Source: Shinella sp. PSBB067
GTDB taxonomy: Bacteria > Pseudomonadota > Alphaproteobacteria > Rhizobiales > Rhizobiaceae
DNA: 64,000 nucleotides
Assembly: GCF_016839145.1 (NCBI RefSeq)
Contig: NZ_CP069303.1
Coordinates: 4,207,001-4,271,000, forward strand
Direction: 5' to 3'
How positions within the stretch are numbered: position 1 is the first letter of the stretch; every line of letters begins with the position of its first letter. The notes under the pieces are model-generated. The model worked only from the letters and a program-made list of their open reading frames with translations, made no database searches and was not told where the DNA came from. Position numbers and translations under genes: made by a program. Shown piece by piece: positions 9,934 to 20,448 of the stretch.

Positions 9934-11085
9934 ATGAGCGATTTCAGAAACCAGCCGGCAGCGGCGGAAACGAACGAGGCGGACGCCTCAAGTCAGGACG
10001 AGGCGGGCAGTAGTAGCAGCGCGCCGAGGCAGGAAAGCGGGGGCCGGTCATCCTTCTGGTCCCGTGCGACACGGCTTTGGCGCATGACGGGCGCCTCCAC
10101 GCTGCGCAAGGACCTCGCCGAGGCCCTGATGACGGAAGACACCGGCGGCGAGCCGGCCTTCCTGCCCGAAGAACGGGCGATGCTGCACAACATTCTCCGC
10201 TTCCGCGAGGTGCGCGTCGAGGACGTCATGGTCCCGCGCGCCGATATCGAGGCCGTCGACCAGGACATCACCATTGCCGAGCTGATGGTGATCTTCGAGG
10301 ATTCCGGCCGCTCGCGCATGCCGGTCTATAACGAGAGCCTCGACGATCCGCGCGGCATGGTCCATATCCGCGACCTCCTCGCCTATGTCACCAGGCAGGC
10401 CCGCAACAAGCGCCGCAACGGCGCGAAGCCCGCAGCCGCCACCGGCGAAAAGCCGGTGCGTGCGCCGAAGGCGGAATTCGACCTCGGTCGTGTCGATCTG
10501 TCCAAGACCGTCGCCGAAGCCGGCATCATCCGCCAGGTCCTCTTCGTGCCGCCGTCGATGCTGGCCGCCGACCTCATGGCGCGCATGCAGGCCGACCGCA
10601 CCCAGATGGCCCTCGTGATCGACGAATATGGCGGCACGGACGGTCTCGCCTCGCTGGAGGACATCGTCGAGATGGTCGTCGGCGACATCGAGGACGAGCA
10701 CGACGACGAGGAGGCGATGATCCAGCGCGTCAGCGACGACGTCTTCATCGCCGACGCCCGCGTCGAGCTGGAAGAGCTCGCCGAGGCCATCGGCCCCGAT
10801 TTCGACATCCGCGAGCAACTGGAAGACGCCGATACGCTCGGCGGCCTGATCTTCGCCTCGCTCGGCCGCATCCCGGTGCGCGGCGAGGTGGTGCAGGCGG
10901 TCCCCGGCTTCGAATTCCACGTCCTCGACGCCGACCCGCGCCGCGTCAAGCGCGTGCGTGTCACGCGCAAGCGCGCCAGTGCCGTCCGCCGCCGCGAGCG
11001 CCGCCCGGAAGGCGAAGGCGCCGGCCCCACGGCCGACCGTGCCAGGCTGAACGAGCATCAGAACGATGGCGCGAGCGCCGAATAG
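9934..11085 (+). CDS. corC: CBS-domain protein of the CorC/TlyC (haemolysin-related) family
   Basis: 383 residues. After a Ser-rich N-terminus, two CBS domains (about residues 85-245, including MVPRADIEAVD and IDEYGGTDGLASLEDIVEM) precede a CorC_HlyC domain with a LGGLIFASLGRIP segment. The N-terminal DUF21 membrane domain found in longer paralogues is missing, so this is the soluble CorC/YbeX type linked to Mg/Co efflux and ribosome maintenance. The gene order ybeZ-ybeY-ybeX-lnt matches E. coli. The N-terminal extension (about 45 residues) is low complexity. Confidence 0.88.
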   Translation: MSDFRNQPAAAETNEADASSQDEAGSSSSAPRQESGGRSSFWSRATRLWRMTGASTLRKDLAEALMTEDTGGEPAFLPEERAMLHNILRFREVRVEDVMVPRADIEAVDQDITIAELMVIFEDSGRSRMPVYNESLDDPRGMVHIRDLLAYVTRQARNKRRNGAKPAAATGEKPVRAPKAEFDLGRVDLSKTVAEAGIIRQVLFVPPSMLAADLMARMQADRTQMALVIDEYGGTDGLASLEDIVEMVVGDIEDEHDDEEAMIQRVSDDVFIADARVELEELAEAIGPDFDIREQLEDADTLGGLIFASLGRIPVRGEVVQAVPGFEFHVLDADPRRVKRVRVTRKRASAVRRRERRPEGEGAGPTADRARLNEHQNDGASAE

Positions 11086-11413
11086 GGTCTCAAGCGACAG
11101 TCGCCTGCCGGCGTGTCCCTGCAAAACAGGCCGCGGCAAGGCTCCGCACCCCGACCCTCTTCCCGCAGGCGGGAAGAGGGGACGTGCTTTGCGCGGGCAT
11201 TGTTTGAGCTCGCCGCCTTCTCCTCGCAGCCAAGGAGACGGTGGTCGACAGGCCGGATGAGGGGGAAGCGTCCCATTCTGGCTGCCCGCAGCACGCAAAT
11301 GCGCCGAAACCTGCTGTCCACCCCACCGTCGCCCATGCATGACGCGGGACAAGGCGCTGCTTTTTTGGAAGACTGGCGCGGCTGATTCGGGGACGAGCGA
11401 AAAAGGGGACGGC
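11086..11413. other. Intergenic region corC-lnt with hairpin element
   Basis: 328 bp with no convincing gene. It holds a perfect 12-bp inverted repeat with a 2-nt loop at 11155-11180 (CCCTCTTCCCGC paired with GCGGGAAGAGGG) and C/T-rich flanks. The base composition resembles the C/T-rich spacer at 5930-6070, suggesting both derive from the same kind of degenerate rhizobial intergenic repeat. The end of the region carries AAAAGGGGA, which serves as ribosome-binding site for lnt. Confidence 0.5.
11155..11180. repeat. Perfect hairpin in corC-lnt spacer
   Basis: Two 12-bp arms are exact reverse complements with an AG loop. No T-run follows, so it is more like a repeat element than a terminator. 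It may limit readthrough from corC into lnt. Confidence 0.55.
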
Positions 11414-12997
11414 ATGGAGCGGCTGGCGGGCAAGGTCATGCTCCTGTCTGGGACGAGACGGGCGCTGGCGGCATTTCTTGCGGGTCTGGTCGGCGTGCTG
11501 GTGCTGCCGCCCTTCGGCTTCTTCGCGGCGCTCTTCGTTTCCTTCACGCTGCTCGTCTGGCTCCTCGACGGCGCCAGCGCCGCCCCGCAGGCCGGCTTCC
11601 TCAGGCGCCTGGCGCCCGCCTTCTCCATCGGCTGGTTCTTCGGCTTCGGCTATTTCGTCGGCGGGCTCTGGTGGCTCGGCAATGCGCTGCTGGTCGAGGC
11701 GGATGCCTTCGCCTGGGCGCTGCCGCTCGCCGTCTTCGGCCTGCCGGCCTTCCTTGCCGTCTACTACGGCATTGCGGCTGCGCTCGCCCGCCTCCTCTGG
11801 TCCGACGGCATGGGCCGCATCGCCGCGCTCGCCCTTGCATTCGGCGTCGGGGAATGGCTGCGCGGCGCGCTCTTCACCGGCTTTCCCTGGAACGCCGTCG
11901 GCTACGGCATCATGCCCGTGCCGCTGCTCATGCAGTCCTCGGGCATCGTCGGCATCGCCGCCATGAACGCGCTCGCCGTATTCGTCTTCGCGGCGCCCGC
12001 CCTCCTCGGCACGCGGCGGGGCAGGGGGCTCGGCCTTTCGCTCGCGGCGCTGCTCTTTGCCGCCCATGTCGGCTACGGCTACTACGCGCTCGACATCGCA
12101 CCGATGCCGGAAAGCGACACCACCGTCGTCCGCCTCGTCCAGCCGGTGATCGACCAGGCAATGAAGCTGGACGATTCCGCAAGGGCCGAGATCTTCGAGC
12201 GGCATCTGGCGCTGAGCGCGGCAAAGCCCGCGGACGGCGGCAAGCGGCCGGACATCATCGTCTGGCCGGAAACCTCCATCCCCTTCATCCTGACCGACAA
12301 TCCCGATGCCCTCGTGCGCATCGCCGCCGTGCTCGATGACGACCAGGTGCTGGTCGCCGGCGCGGTGCGCAGCGAAAGCGCCGGCTCCGGCAAGGCCCCG
12401 CGCTACTACAATTCCATCTACGCCATCGACGGCAAGGGGCAGATCGTCGGCGCCGCCGACAAGGTGCATCTCGTTCCCTTCGGCGAATACATGCCCTTCG
12501 CCGAGGTCTTCGAGAGCTTCGGCGTCAGTGCCGTCGCCATGCCGGGCGGCTTTTCCGGCGCCCGCGAGCACCAGCTCGTGACGGCCCGCGGCAAGGGGCT
12601 GTATCCGCTGATCTGCTACGAGGCGATCTTCCCGTCCGAGATCAACGGTGCGTCCGCTGCGGCCGCCGCCCTCCTCAATGTCACCAACGATGCCTGGTTC
12701 GGCAACACGCCCGGCCCCTACCAGCATTTCAATCAGGCGCGCCTGCGCGCGGTCGAGCGCGGCCTGCCGCTGATTCGGGCTGCCAACAACGGGATTTCGG
12801 CCGTCGTTGACGCGAAGGGCCGGGTCGTTTCGGGCCTGGCCTACGACGTCCCTGGCTTTGTCGATGCAACTCTTCCGGGTAGGTTCTCGCCGGCAGAACG
12901 GGCAACGCGGCAGAACACGGCGTTTCTGATCGTCCTCGGCATACTCCTCGCTATCACCCTTCTTTCTCGTCTGGGTTTTAGAAATCGGATGAATTGA
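11414..12997 (+). CDS. lnt: Apolipoprotein N-acyltransferase Lnt
   Basis: 527 residues. The N-terminal half is a bundle of membrane helices; the C-terminal half is a nitrilase-fold domain. The catalytic triad regions are visible: WPETSIPF (Glu), the VHLVPFGEYMPF segment that follows the catalytic Lys of DKVH, and LICYEAIFP (Cys). It adds the third acyl chain to lipoproteins at the inner membrane. ATG 11414 follows AAAAGGGGA. An upstream ATG at 11339 would add 25 non-conserved residues. Confidence 0.95.
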   Translation: MERLAGKVMLLSGTRRALAAFLAGLVGVLVLPPFGFFAALFVSFTLLVWLLDGASAAPQAGFLRRLAPAFSIGWFFGFGYFVGGLWWLGNALLVEADAFAWALPLAVFGLPAFLAVYYGIAAALARLLWSDGMGRIAALALAFGVGEWLRGALFTGFPWNAVGYGIMPVPLLMQSSGIVGIAAMNALAVFVFAAPALLGTRRGRGLGLSLAALLFAAHVGYGYYALDIAPMPESDTTVVRLVQPVIDQAMKLDDSARAEIFERHLALSAAKPADGGKRPDIIVWPETSIPFILTDNPDALVRIAAVLDDDQVLVAGAVRSESAGSGKAPRYYNSIYAIDGKGQIVGAADKVHLVPFGEYMPFAEVFESFGVSAVAMPGGFSGAREHQLVTARGKGLYPLICYEAIFPSEINGASAAAAALLNVTNDAWFGNTPGPYQHFNQARLRAVERGLPLIRAANNGISAVVDAKGRVVSGLAYDVPGFVDATLPGRFSPAERATRQNTAFLIVLGILLAITLLSRLGFRNRMN

Positions 12998-13144
12998 CCC
13001 AAAACCCCTAAAATAGCATAGTGCACGCCGCCGGCCGTTCTCTTGTAATGTAGCGACCATAAGAGTCTGCGCATACAACGTGACGTTAAGTTTTCGTTAA
13101 GGCTGCCGGTGGGTAGGGGCCATTTCCGCGTTAGGACAAAAGTG

Positions 13145-13564
13145 ATGATGGAAAACAAGAAGAAGCCGAATCCGATCGATATACATGTCGGCAGCCGGAT
13201 CCGGCTTCGCAGGACCATGCTCGGCATGAGCCAGGAGAAGCTGGGCGAGAGCCTCGGCATTACCTTCCAGCAGATTCAGAAATACGAAAAGGGCACCAAC
13301 CGCGTCGGGGCCAGCCGCCTGCAGAACATTTCCAGCATCCTCAACGTGCCGGTCTCGTTCTTCTTCGAGGATGCGCCGGGCGAGCAGGGCGACGCCCAGG
13401 CCGGCCTTGCCGAAGCCTCCAGCTCCAATTACGTGGTCGATTTCCTCTCCTCATCCGAAGGCCTGCAGCTCAACCGCGCCTTCGTGAAGATCGGCGATCC
13501 CAAGGTCCGCCGCAAGCTTGTCGATCTGGTCAAGGCGCTCGCCGCCGAAGCCGAGATCGAGTGA
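13145..13564 (+). CDS. praR: XRE-family regulator, PraR-like
   Basis: 139 residues. A Cro/C1-type helix-turn-helix spans residues 10-65 (GSRIRLRRTMLGMSQEKLGE, then ITFQQIQKYEKGTNRVGASR). An acidic FFFEDAPGE linker and a C-terminal tail follow. The sequence matches my memory of the rhizobial PraR group, which in Azorhizobium represses reb genes and in R. leguminosarum modulates quorum sensing and biofilm genes. It lies directly upstream of metK. Two ATGs, at 13145 and 13148, are possible. A GTTAAG-N5-GTTAAG direct repeat about 60 bp upstream of the start could be a regulatory site. Confidence 0.8.
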   Translation: MMENKKKPNPIDIHVGSRIRLRRTMLGMSQEKLGESLGITFQQIQKYEKGTNRVGASRLQNISSILNVPVSFFFEDAPGEQGDAQAGLAEASSSNYVVDFLSSSEGLQLNRAFVKIGDPKVRRKLVDLVKALAAEAEIE

Positions 13565-13592
13565 TCCTTCCCTCTCGGAACGGATGGACGAG

Positions 13593-13612
13593 CGGCCCTT
13601 CGGGGCCGTTTT
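13593..13612 (+). terminator. Intrinsic terminator after praR-like gene
   Basis: CGGCCC-TTCG-GGGCCG with a UUCG tetraloop followed by TTTT. It sits 28 bp after the stop and separates the regulator from metK. Confidence 0.8.
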
Positions 13613-13674
13613 CGTTGTTGCGCGGGCCCTGTATCCCTCGCGCGACAGGCGCGGCAAATCGCCCGAACAATTGA

Positions 13675-13696
13675 GACATAAAGATATTCTTATGTC
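13675..13696. promoter_or_regulatory. Candidate operator upstream of metK
   Basis: A 22-bp imperfect palindrome with 7-bp perfect outer arms, GACATAA and TTATGTC, and an AT-rich centre, placed 74 bp before the metK ATG. It resembles ArsR-type operators described upstream of methionine/SAM-cycle genes in Proteobacteria. The regulator is not in this window. Confidence 0.55.
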
Positions 13697-13769
13697 CTTC
13701 TGTTCTTGTCATCGGCCGGCGAACTGAATAACAACGTCGAAGTCCATTTTCTTTGAGGGGAATTCCCGC

Positions 13770-15008
<1,239 letters not shown>

Positions 15009-15015
15009 GGCCGAC

Positions 15016-15717
15016 ATGACCGATGCAGAGCGCCGCAGCCGCGCGTCCGAAGCCTTTTTCGGCCGCCGCAAGGGAAAACCCCTGCGGGAACGCCAGGCGC
15101 AGCATCTCGAAACGCTGCTGCCGGCGCTGAAGGTCGATCTTTCGACCCCGGCTCCGGCGGACCTCTCCACGCTTTACGACTTCAGCCCTGCCCGCATCCG
15201 CCTCGAAATCGGCTTCGGCGGCGGCGAGCACCTCATCCACCGCGCCCTGGAGACGCCCCACACCGCCTTCATCGGCGTCGAGCCTTTCGTCAATTCCATG
15301 GCGAAGCTGGTCAGCCGCGTTGAGGAAACGGGCGCGCGGAATATCCGGCTCTACGATGACGATGCGACGGAATTGCTGGACTGGCTGCCGGCGGCCTCGC
15401 TCGACCAGATCGACCTTCTCTATCCCGACCCGTGGCCAAAGAGGAAGCACTGGAAGAGGCGGTTCGTATCCAGGGTCAATCTGGACCGCTTTGCCCGGGT
15501 GCTGAAGCCGGGCGGGTTCTTCTGCTTCGCGTCCGACATCGACACCTATGTCAACTGGACGCTGATGCACTGCGGGGCACATCCCGCTTTCGAATGGACC
15601 GCGGAAAACGCGGCCGATTGGCTCACGCCCTATGCCGGCTGGCCGGGCACGCGCTACGAGGCCAAGGCCAGGCGCGAGCGCCGCAAGTCGGCCTATCTCA
15701 CCTTCCGCCGTCTCTGA
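15016..15717 (+). CDS. trmB: tRNA (guanine-N7)-methyltransferase TrmB
   Basis: 233 residues, a class I SAM methyltransferase. The SAM-binding loop is [15 protein letters not shown], and the TrmB signature [18 protein letters not shown] is present. It methylates G46 of tRNAs. It starts 7 bp after the metK stop, so enzyme and SAM supplier are probably co-transcribed. Confidence 0.96.
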   Translation: MTDAERRSRASEAFFGRRKGKPLRERQAQHLETLLPALKVDLSTPAPADLSTLYDFSPARIRLEIGFGGGEHLIHRALETPHTAFIGVEPFVNSMAKLVSRVEETGARNIRLYDDDATELLDWLPAASLDQIDLLYPDPWPKRKHWKRRFVSRVNLDRFARVLKPGGFFCFASDIDTYVNWTLMHCGAHPAFEWTAENAADWLTPYAGWPGTRYEAKARRERRKSAYLTFRRL

Positions 15718-15747
15718 CGGAAAGCGCTGTTCGAAGCATTGCGGTCG

Positions 15748-16005
15748 TCAGTGCAGGCTGACGGTGCGCAGGTCGTCTTCGGCGGCCTTGTAGAAGGTGC
15801 TGGAGCGGTTGTCGGTGAGCAGGATCGGCGTGCCGTCTGCGCCGAACAGCGCCCAAAGGTCGAGGCTCGGGTCGATTTCCGGGGCTTCCGGGAAGACGCG
15901 CGAGACCTCGTCGGCCTTCATCTTCCTGATATAGCCGACCTCGCCCGCGCCCAGATGCGCAAGATCTGCCTTCGATACGGTGGGAGTTGCGATTTTCAGG
16001 CCCAT
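15748..16005 (-). CDS. DUF1150 family small protein
   Basis: 85 residues from ATG 16005, chosen because GGAGG lies about 6 nt before it; an upstream in-frame ATG at 16017 overlaps that ribosome site. The C-terminal segment LWALFGADGTPILLTDNRSS is typical of DUF1150 proteins. In alphaproteobacteria this family is found downstream of an Hsp20 gene, as here. Function unknown; a chaperone-linked role is inferred from context only. Confidence 0.82.
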   Translation of the reverse strand: MGLKIATPTVSKADLAHLGAGEVGYIRKMKADEVSRVFPEAPEIDPSLDLWALFGADGTPILLTDNRSSTFYKAAEDDLRTVSLH

Positions 16006-16135
16006 TTTTGCCTCCATGGCAATGCCGGACGTGCCGGCCACCGGACGCTGATGGCCACCATGGCCCATCGGTCGTTCGGCGATCAGGTTTGCGCGAAACG
16101 GTCCGGCGGATGTTCCCGCAGGAACGGCTCATGCC

Positions 16136-16567
16136 CTAGTCTGGTACGGAAATGTTAATTTTCTTTACCATGCGCACGGGCTCGGGGCGCACGAGGTCCA
16201 CCGAGAGGAGGCCGTTCTTCAGTTCCGCGCCCGAAACGCGCATGCCGTCGGCAAGCACGAAGGTGCGCTGGAACTGGCGCGCGGCGATGCCGCGGTAAAG
16301 ATAGTCCCGCTCGCTGCTTTCGCTCTGGCGGCCGCGGATGACGAGCTGGTTTTCCTCCGTCGTCACCTCGAGCTCCTCCTCGGAGAAGCCGGCGACGGCA
16401 AGCGTGATGCGCAGGCGCTCGGGCGTGCCCGTCTCGCCGTCCTGCCGCAGCCGCTCGATATTGTAGGGCGGATAGCCGTCATTGCCCTTGGCGATGCGCT
16501 CAAGGGTCTTTTCCATGGCGTCGAAACCCAGCAGCAGCGGGCTCGTGAAAGGTGTCATGCGTGTCAT
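16136..16567 (-). CDS. Small heat-shock protein (Hsp20/IbpA family)
   Basis: 143 residues. The alpha-crystallin domain spans about residues 33-130 (IERLRQ... LRITLAVAGFSEEELEV ... GRQSE... YRGIAARQFQRTFVLADGMRV). The protein prevents aggregation of unfolded proteins. ATG 16567 is chosen because the N-terminus MTRMTPFTSPLLLGFD matches class A rhizobial sHSPs; the open frame extends upstream without family resemblance. It probably forms an operon with the DUF1150 gene 130 bp downstream. No clear ROSE-type RNA thermometer was established in the leader. Confidence 0.92.
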   Translation of the reverse strand: MTRMTPFTSPLLLGFDAMEKTLERIAKGNDGYPPYNIERLRQDGETGTPERLRITLAVAGFSEEELEVTTEENQLVIRGRQSESSERDYLYRGIAARQFQRTFVLADGMRVSGAELKNGLLSVDLVRPEPVRMVKKINISVPD

Positions 16568-16749
16568 CGTCCAGTCCTTGGCTCTCAAGCGACCTTGGCG
16601 GGACCCGGTCTCGGCATCCCGACGGCTGCAATATGGTGATTGCGGCCCTGTGACGCAAGACGCTTGCGAAAGGCGATCCGGCAAATATAGTCGCCGCTTC
16701 GCCTGCGGAGCGTCGGCGGGAATCAGCAGAGACAAGGAACGGAAACGGC

Positions 16750-17691
16750 ATGTCTGAGCCACGCAAGATCATCATCGACACGGATCCCGGCCAGGACGAT
16801 GCCGCCGCGATCATGCTGGCCCTCGGCAGCCCCGAGCTCGACATTCTCGGCATCACCACCGTCGCCGGCAACGTGCCGCTTTCGCGCACCTCCACCAATG
16901 CCCGCATCATCCTGGAATTCTGCTCCCGGCCCGACATCAAGGTCTTCGCCGGCGCCGACCGGCCGATCGCCCGCCCGCTGGTCACCGCCGAGCACGTCCA
17001 CGGCAAGACGGGCCTCGACGGCCCGGACCTGCACGAGCCGCAAATGCCGCTGCAGGCCCAGCACGCCGTCGATTTCATCATCGAGACGTTGAAGCGCGAA
17101 CCGTCCGGCACGGTGACGCTCTGCACGCTCGGCCCGCTCACCAATATCGCCACTGCGCTCGAAAAGGCGCCCGAGATCGCCGGCCGCGTGCGCGAGCTGG
17201 TCATGATGGGCGGCGGCTTCTTCGAGGGCGGCAACATCACGCCGGCCGCCGAGTTCAACATCTATGTCGACCCGGAGGCGGCCGCCGCCGTCTTCAGGTC
17301 GGGCATCCCCATCGTCATGATGCCGCTCGACGTCACCCACAAGGTGTTGACGCTGAAGAGCCGTGTCGAGACGCTGCGGGAGATCGGCAACCGCCCGGCG
17401 CTCGCGCTCGTCGCGATGCTCGAATTCTTCGAGCGCTTCGACGTGGAGAAATACGGTTCCGATGGCGGCCCGCTGCACGATCCGACGGTCATCGCCTATC
17501 TCCTGAAGCCCGCGCTTTTCGGCGGCCGCGACTGCAATGTCGAGATCGAGACGGCATCGCCGCTGACCGCTGGCATGACGGTCGTCGACTGGTGGCAGGT
17601 GACAGGCCGCAGGCACAATGCACGCGTCATGAGGGATGTCGACGCCGACGGCTTCTTCGCCCTGCTCACCGAGCGGGTCGCCCGCCTGTGA
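16750..17691 (+). CDS. Nucleoside hydrolase (IunH family)
   Basis: 313 residues. The Ca-binding signature IIIDTDPGQDDAAAI opens the protein and the C-terminal region has PLHDPTVIAYLL, both typical of inosine-uridine preferring nucleoside hydrolases. It cleaves the N-glycosidic bond to give base and ribose. The ribose product would be a substrate for the ribokinase at about 21 kb, although the two are not in one operon. Base preference cannot be read from the sequence. Confidence 0.93.
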   Translation: MSEPRKIIIDTDPGQDDAAAIMLALGSPELDILGITTVAGNVPLSRTSTNARIILEFCSRPDIKVFAGADRPIARPLVTAEHVHGKTGLDGPDLHEPQMPLQAQHAVDFIIETLKREPSGTVTLCTLGPLTNIATALEKAPEIAGRVRELVMMGGGFFEGGNITPAAEFNIYVDPEAAAAVFRSGIPIVMMPLDVTHKVLTLKSRVETLREIGNRPALALVAMLEFFERFDVEKYGSDGGPLHDPTVIAYLLKPALFGGRDCNVEIETASPLTAGMTVVDWWQVTGRRHNARVMRDVDADGFFALLTERVARL

Positions 17692-18050
17692 TGCGCGGCC
17701 CCCGCAACGCCGCACCGGGTGCCGAGGCCCGTTTCCACAAGGAGATGCTGGGGCTTTACGAGCGCTTTTCCGAACTCGGCTTCCGTCCGGTCCTGCTGCG
17801 CCGCTTCGTGTTGCTGAACGGCGGCGTGGCGGCGGCGAGGGAACTCGTCTTCAAGCCCGGCACGACCGGCCTCGAACGTCTTCTCGATGCCGGCAAGCCG
17901 GAGCTTTCCATGGAGGCGCTGATGCTGCACCCGGAATACCGGGGCCTCTTCTCCGAGCTGGAGCTGAAGGAGGCGACGCAGCGCCTGGCAAGCGCCACCC
18001 GTTCGCGCTCCCGCGGCCGCCTCCAGGCCCAGCCCACCGACCGCAAGTAG
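17691..18050 (+). CDS. Conserved hypothetical protein
   Basis: 119 residues, starting in the overlapping TGATG with the nucleoside hydrolase stop, so translation is coupled. It is soluble and helical, with charged residues throughout, no signal peptide and no recognised domain. The segment RFHKEMLGLYERFSELGF is amphipathic. The C-terminus is Arg/Ser-rich. The coupling suggests a link to nucleoside use, but no function can be assigned. Confidence 0.65.
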   Translation: MRGPRNAAPGAEARFHKEMLGLYERFSELGFRPVLLRRFVLLNGGVAAARELVFKPGTTGLERLLDAGKPELSMEALMLHPEYRGLFSELELKEATQRLASATRSRSRGRLQAQPTDRK

Positions 18051-18073
18051 CGCCATCTATCCGCCTCAAAACG

Positions 18074-18101
18074 AAAGGGCCGGCGTTGCCGCCGGCCCTT
18101 T
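18074..18101. terminator. Bidirectional terminator
   Basis: AAAGGGCCGGC paired with GCCGGCCCTTT around a 6-nt loop. A-run and T-run flanks allow function on both strands, fitting the convergent gene ends at 18050 and 18121. Confidence 0.85.
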
Positions 18102-18120
18102 CCGTGTGTGTTGCCGGGTC

Positions 18121-20448
18121 TCAGAATTCTTCCCAGTCGTCCTGCGCCAGCGCCGTGTTGCCGGCGGCCTGCGGGACGGCACGGGCCTTGGCGCGCGGTG
18201 CCTGGTAGGCGGCGCGCTGCGGCTGCGGGCGTGTCGACTGTACCGGCTGGGCGGCGGCGACGCTGGCCGTGCCGGCGCGGAAGCGGGCGACGAGCGACTT
18301 CAGCATCTGCGCCTCGTCGTTCAGCGCCATCGAGGCGGCGGTGGTTTCCTCCACCATCGCGGCGTTCTGCTGCGTCACCTGGTCCATCTGGTTGACGGCC
18401 GCGTTGATCTCCTTGAGGCCGACGGCCTGCTCGGAAGCCGAGGACGAGATCTGGCGGATGAGGCCGTTGATCTGGATGACCTGCTCGGCGATGTTCTCCA
18501 GCGCCCCGCCGGCCTTGCCGACGAGGTCGACCCCCTCGCGGACCTGCACCTCCGACGTGTTGATCAGCGTCTTGATTTCCTTGGCGGCGTTGGCCGAGCG
18601 CTGGGCGAGCTCGCGCACTTCCTGTGCGACGACGGCAAAGCCCTTGCCGGCTTCCCCGGCACGCGCCGCCTCGACGCCGGCATTCAGCGCGAGAAGGTTT
18701 GTCTGGAAGGCGATGTCGTCGATCACGCCGATGATGTTGGAGATTTCACGCGAAGAGGTCTCGATGCCGCGCATGGCGTCGATCGCCTTCTGCACCACTT
18801 CGCCGGACTTGCTGGCGTCGTTGCTGGCGGTGTCGACGGACTTGGCGGCGACGCGGGCATTCTCCGCGCTGGAATTGACCTGCGAGGTGAGCTCGTCGAG
18901 TGCCGCTGCGGTCTCCTCCAGGCTCGCCGCCTGCTGCTCGGTGCGGTGCGAGAGATCGGCCGCGCCCTTGGAGATTTCGCTCGTGCCGCCGCCGATATTG
19001 CCGACCGAGGCGTTCACCGTCTGGATGGTCTCCTCGAGGCTGGCGATGGCCGAGTTGAAATCGGCCTTGAGCTTGCCGTACTCGCCGGGGAAATCGCCGG
19101 AGAGACGGAAGGTCAGGTTGCCGGCGGAGAGCTGGTCGAGGCCGTCGGCGAGGCGCGCGACGATGTCGCGCTGGAGCGCGCCCGATTCGGCCCGCTCGGC
19201 TTCCGAGCGGCTGCGCTCGGCCTCGGTGAGCTGGCGCTGGTTGTCGGCTTCGGCTTCGAGGCGCCGCGTGTCGGCGAGCTGGTGGCGGAAGCCTTCGAGG
19301 GCCTTGGCGACCGAGCCGGTCTCGTCCGAACGGTCCTGGCCGGAGATCGGCCGGGTATAGACGCCTTCGCTGAGCGTCGCCACGTCGCGGACGAGGCCGG
19401 CAAGCGGCTTCTGCACGAGCAGGCGCACGGCGAAGTAGAGCCCGGCCAGAACGGTGGCAAGGACGATCAGGCCGCCGATGATCATCATGGTGGTCTGCGC
19501 GCTGATCGGCGCGCTGATCGCCGCATGCGGGACGTCGACCAGCACGACCCAGGTCGTGTTGATGTCGGGCAGCGCGAAGGGATAGACGACGCGGTCGAAG
19601 GTGGAAAGCTCGTCGAAGGTGAGGTTTTCGATATGGCTGGTCTTGCCGCTGGCGAGCGCGTCCTTGACGGCCTCCATGCCCTGGCCGTCATAATCCTTCA
19701 TCAGCAGGTCGGCAGTCGGCGCGACGATCCACTTGCCGGTCTGGGAGAGCAGCAGCACGCGGCCTTCGCCGAAGGGCTTCACCTGGCTGAGCTTGTCGTA
19801 GAGCGTCTTCAGCGAGACGTCGATGCCGGTGACGCCGATACGCTTGCCGCCCGACACGACCGGGTAGGCGATGGAGGCCATGGTGAAGTTCTCGCCGGTC
19901 GAGGTCTCCGCATAGGGCTGGGTCATCGCGCCCTTGCCGCTGGCCGCGGCCAGCGCATACCACTCGGCCTTGTAGTCGGATTCGAAGGTGGACAGCACGA
20001 TCGAGCCGTCCTTGCGCTTCGTCCAGTACGGGTTGAACGAGCCGTCCTTGAAGGTGCCGGTGGCAAGGTCCTCGGGCAGTTCGCGCGACTTGCCGTCGAA
20101 GGCGTTCGGTTCTTCCGCAAACCAGCTGCCGAGCGCGAAGCTGTTCTTTTCGGCATTCGCCTTGACGATGTCGACGACGGTCCTGCGGTCGAGATGGCCG
20201 CCGGAATGGCCCTGCTCGATCACGCCGGCCATGGAGCGCGCCGCGCTCGCAAGCTGGCCGATGTCGGCGGCGATGTCGGATGCGATGGCCTTGGCTTCCG
20301 TATCGGCCTGGGAATAGACGAGATCGGCGACGCGGTTCTGGCTTTGGCTGATGAGAACGGCATTGGAGACGAACATCACCAGGGCGATCGTGCCGCCGGT
20401 GACCGCAATAAGCTTCGTCGCAAGCGACTTGGCCTGGAACTTGAACAT
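18121..20448 (-). CDS. Methyl-accepting chemotaxis protein, Cache type
   Basis: 775 residues. TM1 lies near residues 10-33 (KLIAVTGGTIALVMFVSNAV), then a large periplasmic domain of dCache type (RTVVDIVKANAEKN..., GVTGIDVSLKTL), TM2 (MIIGGLIVLATVLAGLYFAV), HAMP, and the highly conserved signalling hairpin (DDIAFQTNLLALNAGVEAAR). The extreme C-terminus is DDWEEF, resembling the tethered CheR/CheB pentapeptide. The ligand is not predictable. Start at ATG 20448: the extra upstream residues in the open frame are not hydrophobic and do not fit a receptor N-terminus. Confidence 0.95.
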   Translation of the reverse strand: MFKFQAKSLATKLIAVTGGTIALVMFVSNAVLISQSQNRVADLVYSQADTEAKAIASDIAADIGQLASAARSMAGVIEQGHSGGHLDRRTVVDIVKANAEKNSFALGSWFAEEPNAFDGKSRELPEDLATGTFKDGSFNPYWTKRKDGSIVLSTFESDYKAEWYALAAASGKGAMTQPYAETSTGENFTMASIAYPVVSGGKRIGVTGIDVSLKTLYDKLSQVKPFGEGRVLLLSQTGKWIVAPTADLLMKDYDGQGMEAVKDALASGKTSHIENLTFDELSTFDRVVYPFALPDINTTWVVLVDVPHAAISAPISAQTTMMIIGGLIVLATVLAGLYFAVRLLVQKPLAGLVRDVATLSEGVYTRPISGQDRSDETGSVAKALEGFRHQLADTRRLEAEADNQRQLTEAERSRSEAERAESGALQRDIVARLADGLDQLSAGNLTFRLSGDFPGEYGKLKADFNSAIASLEETIQTVNASVGNIGGGTSEISKGAADLSHRTEQQAASLEETAAALDELTSQVNSSAENARVAAKSVDTASNDASKSGEVVQKAIDAMRGIETSSREISNIIGVIDDIAFQTNLLALNAGVEAARAGEAGKGFAVVAQEVRELAQRSANAAKEIKTLINTSEVQVREGVDLVGKAGGALENIAEQVIQINGLIRQISSSASEQAVGLKEINAAVNQMDQVTQQNAAMVEETTAASMALNDEAQMLKSLVARFRAGTASVAAAQPVQSTRPQPQRAAYQAPRAKARAVPQAAGNTALAQDDWEEF

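Noticed and set aside
13613..13769. SAM riboswitch upstream of metK
   Set aside because: I could not find a paired pseudoknot-like layout; a protein-binding palindrome explains the conserved-looking part better. A covariance scan would decide.
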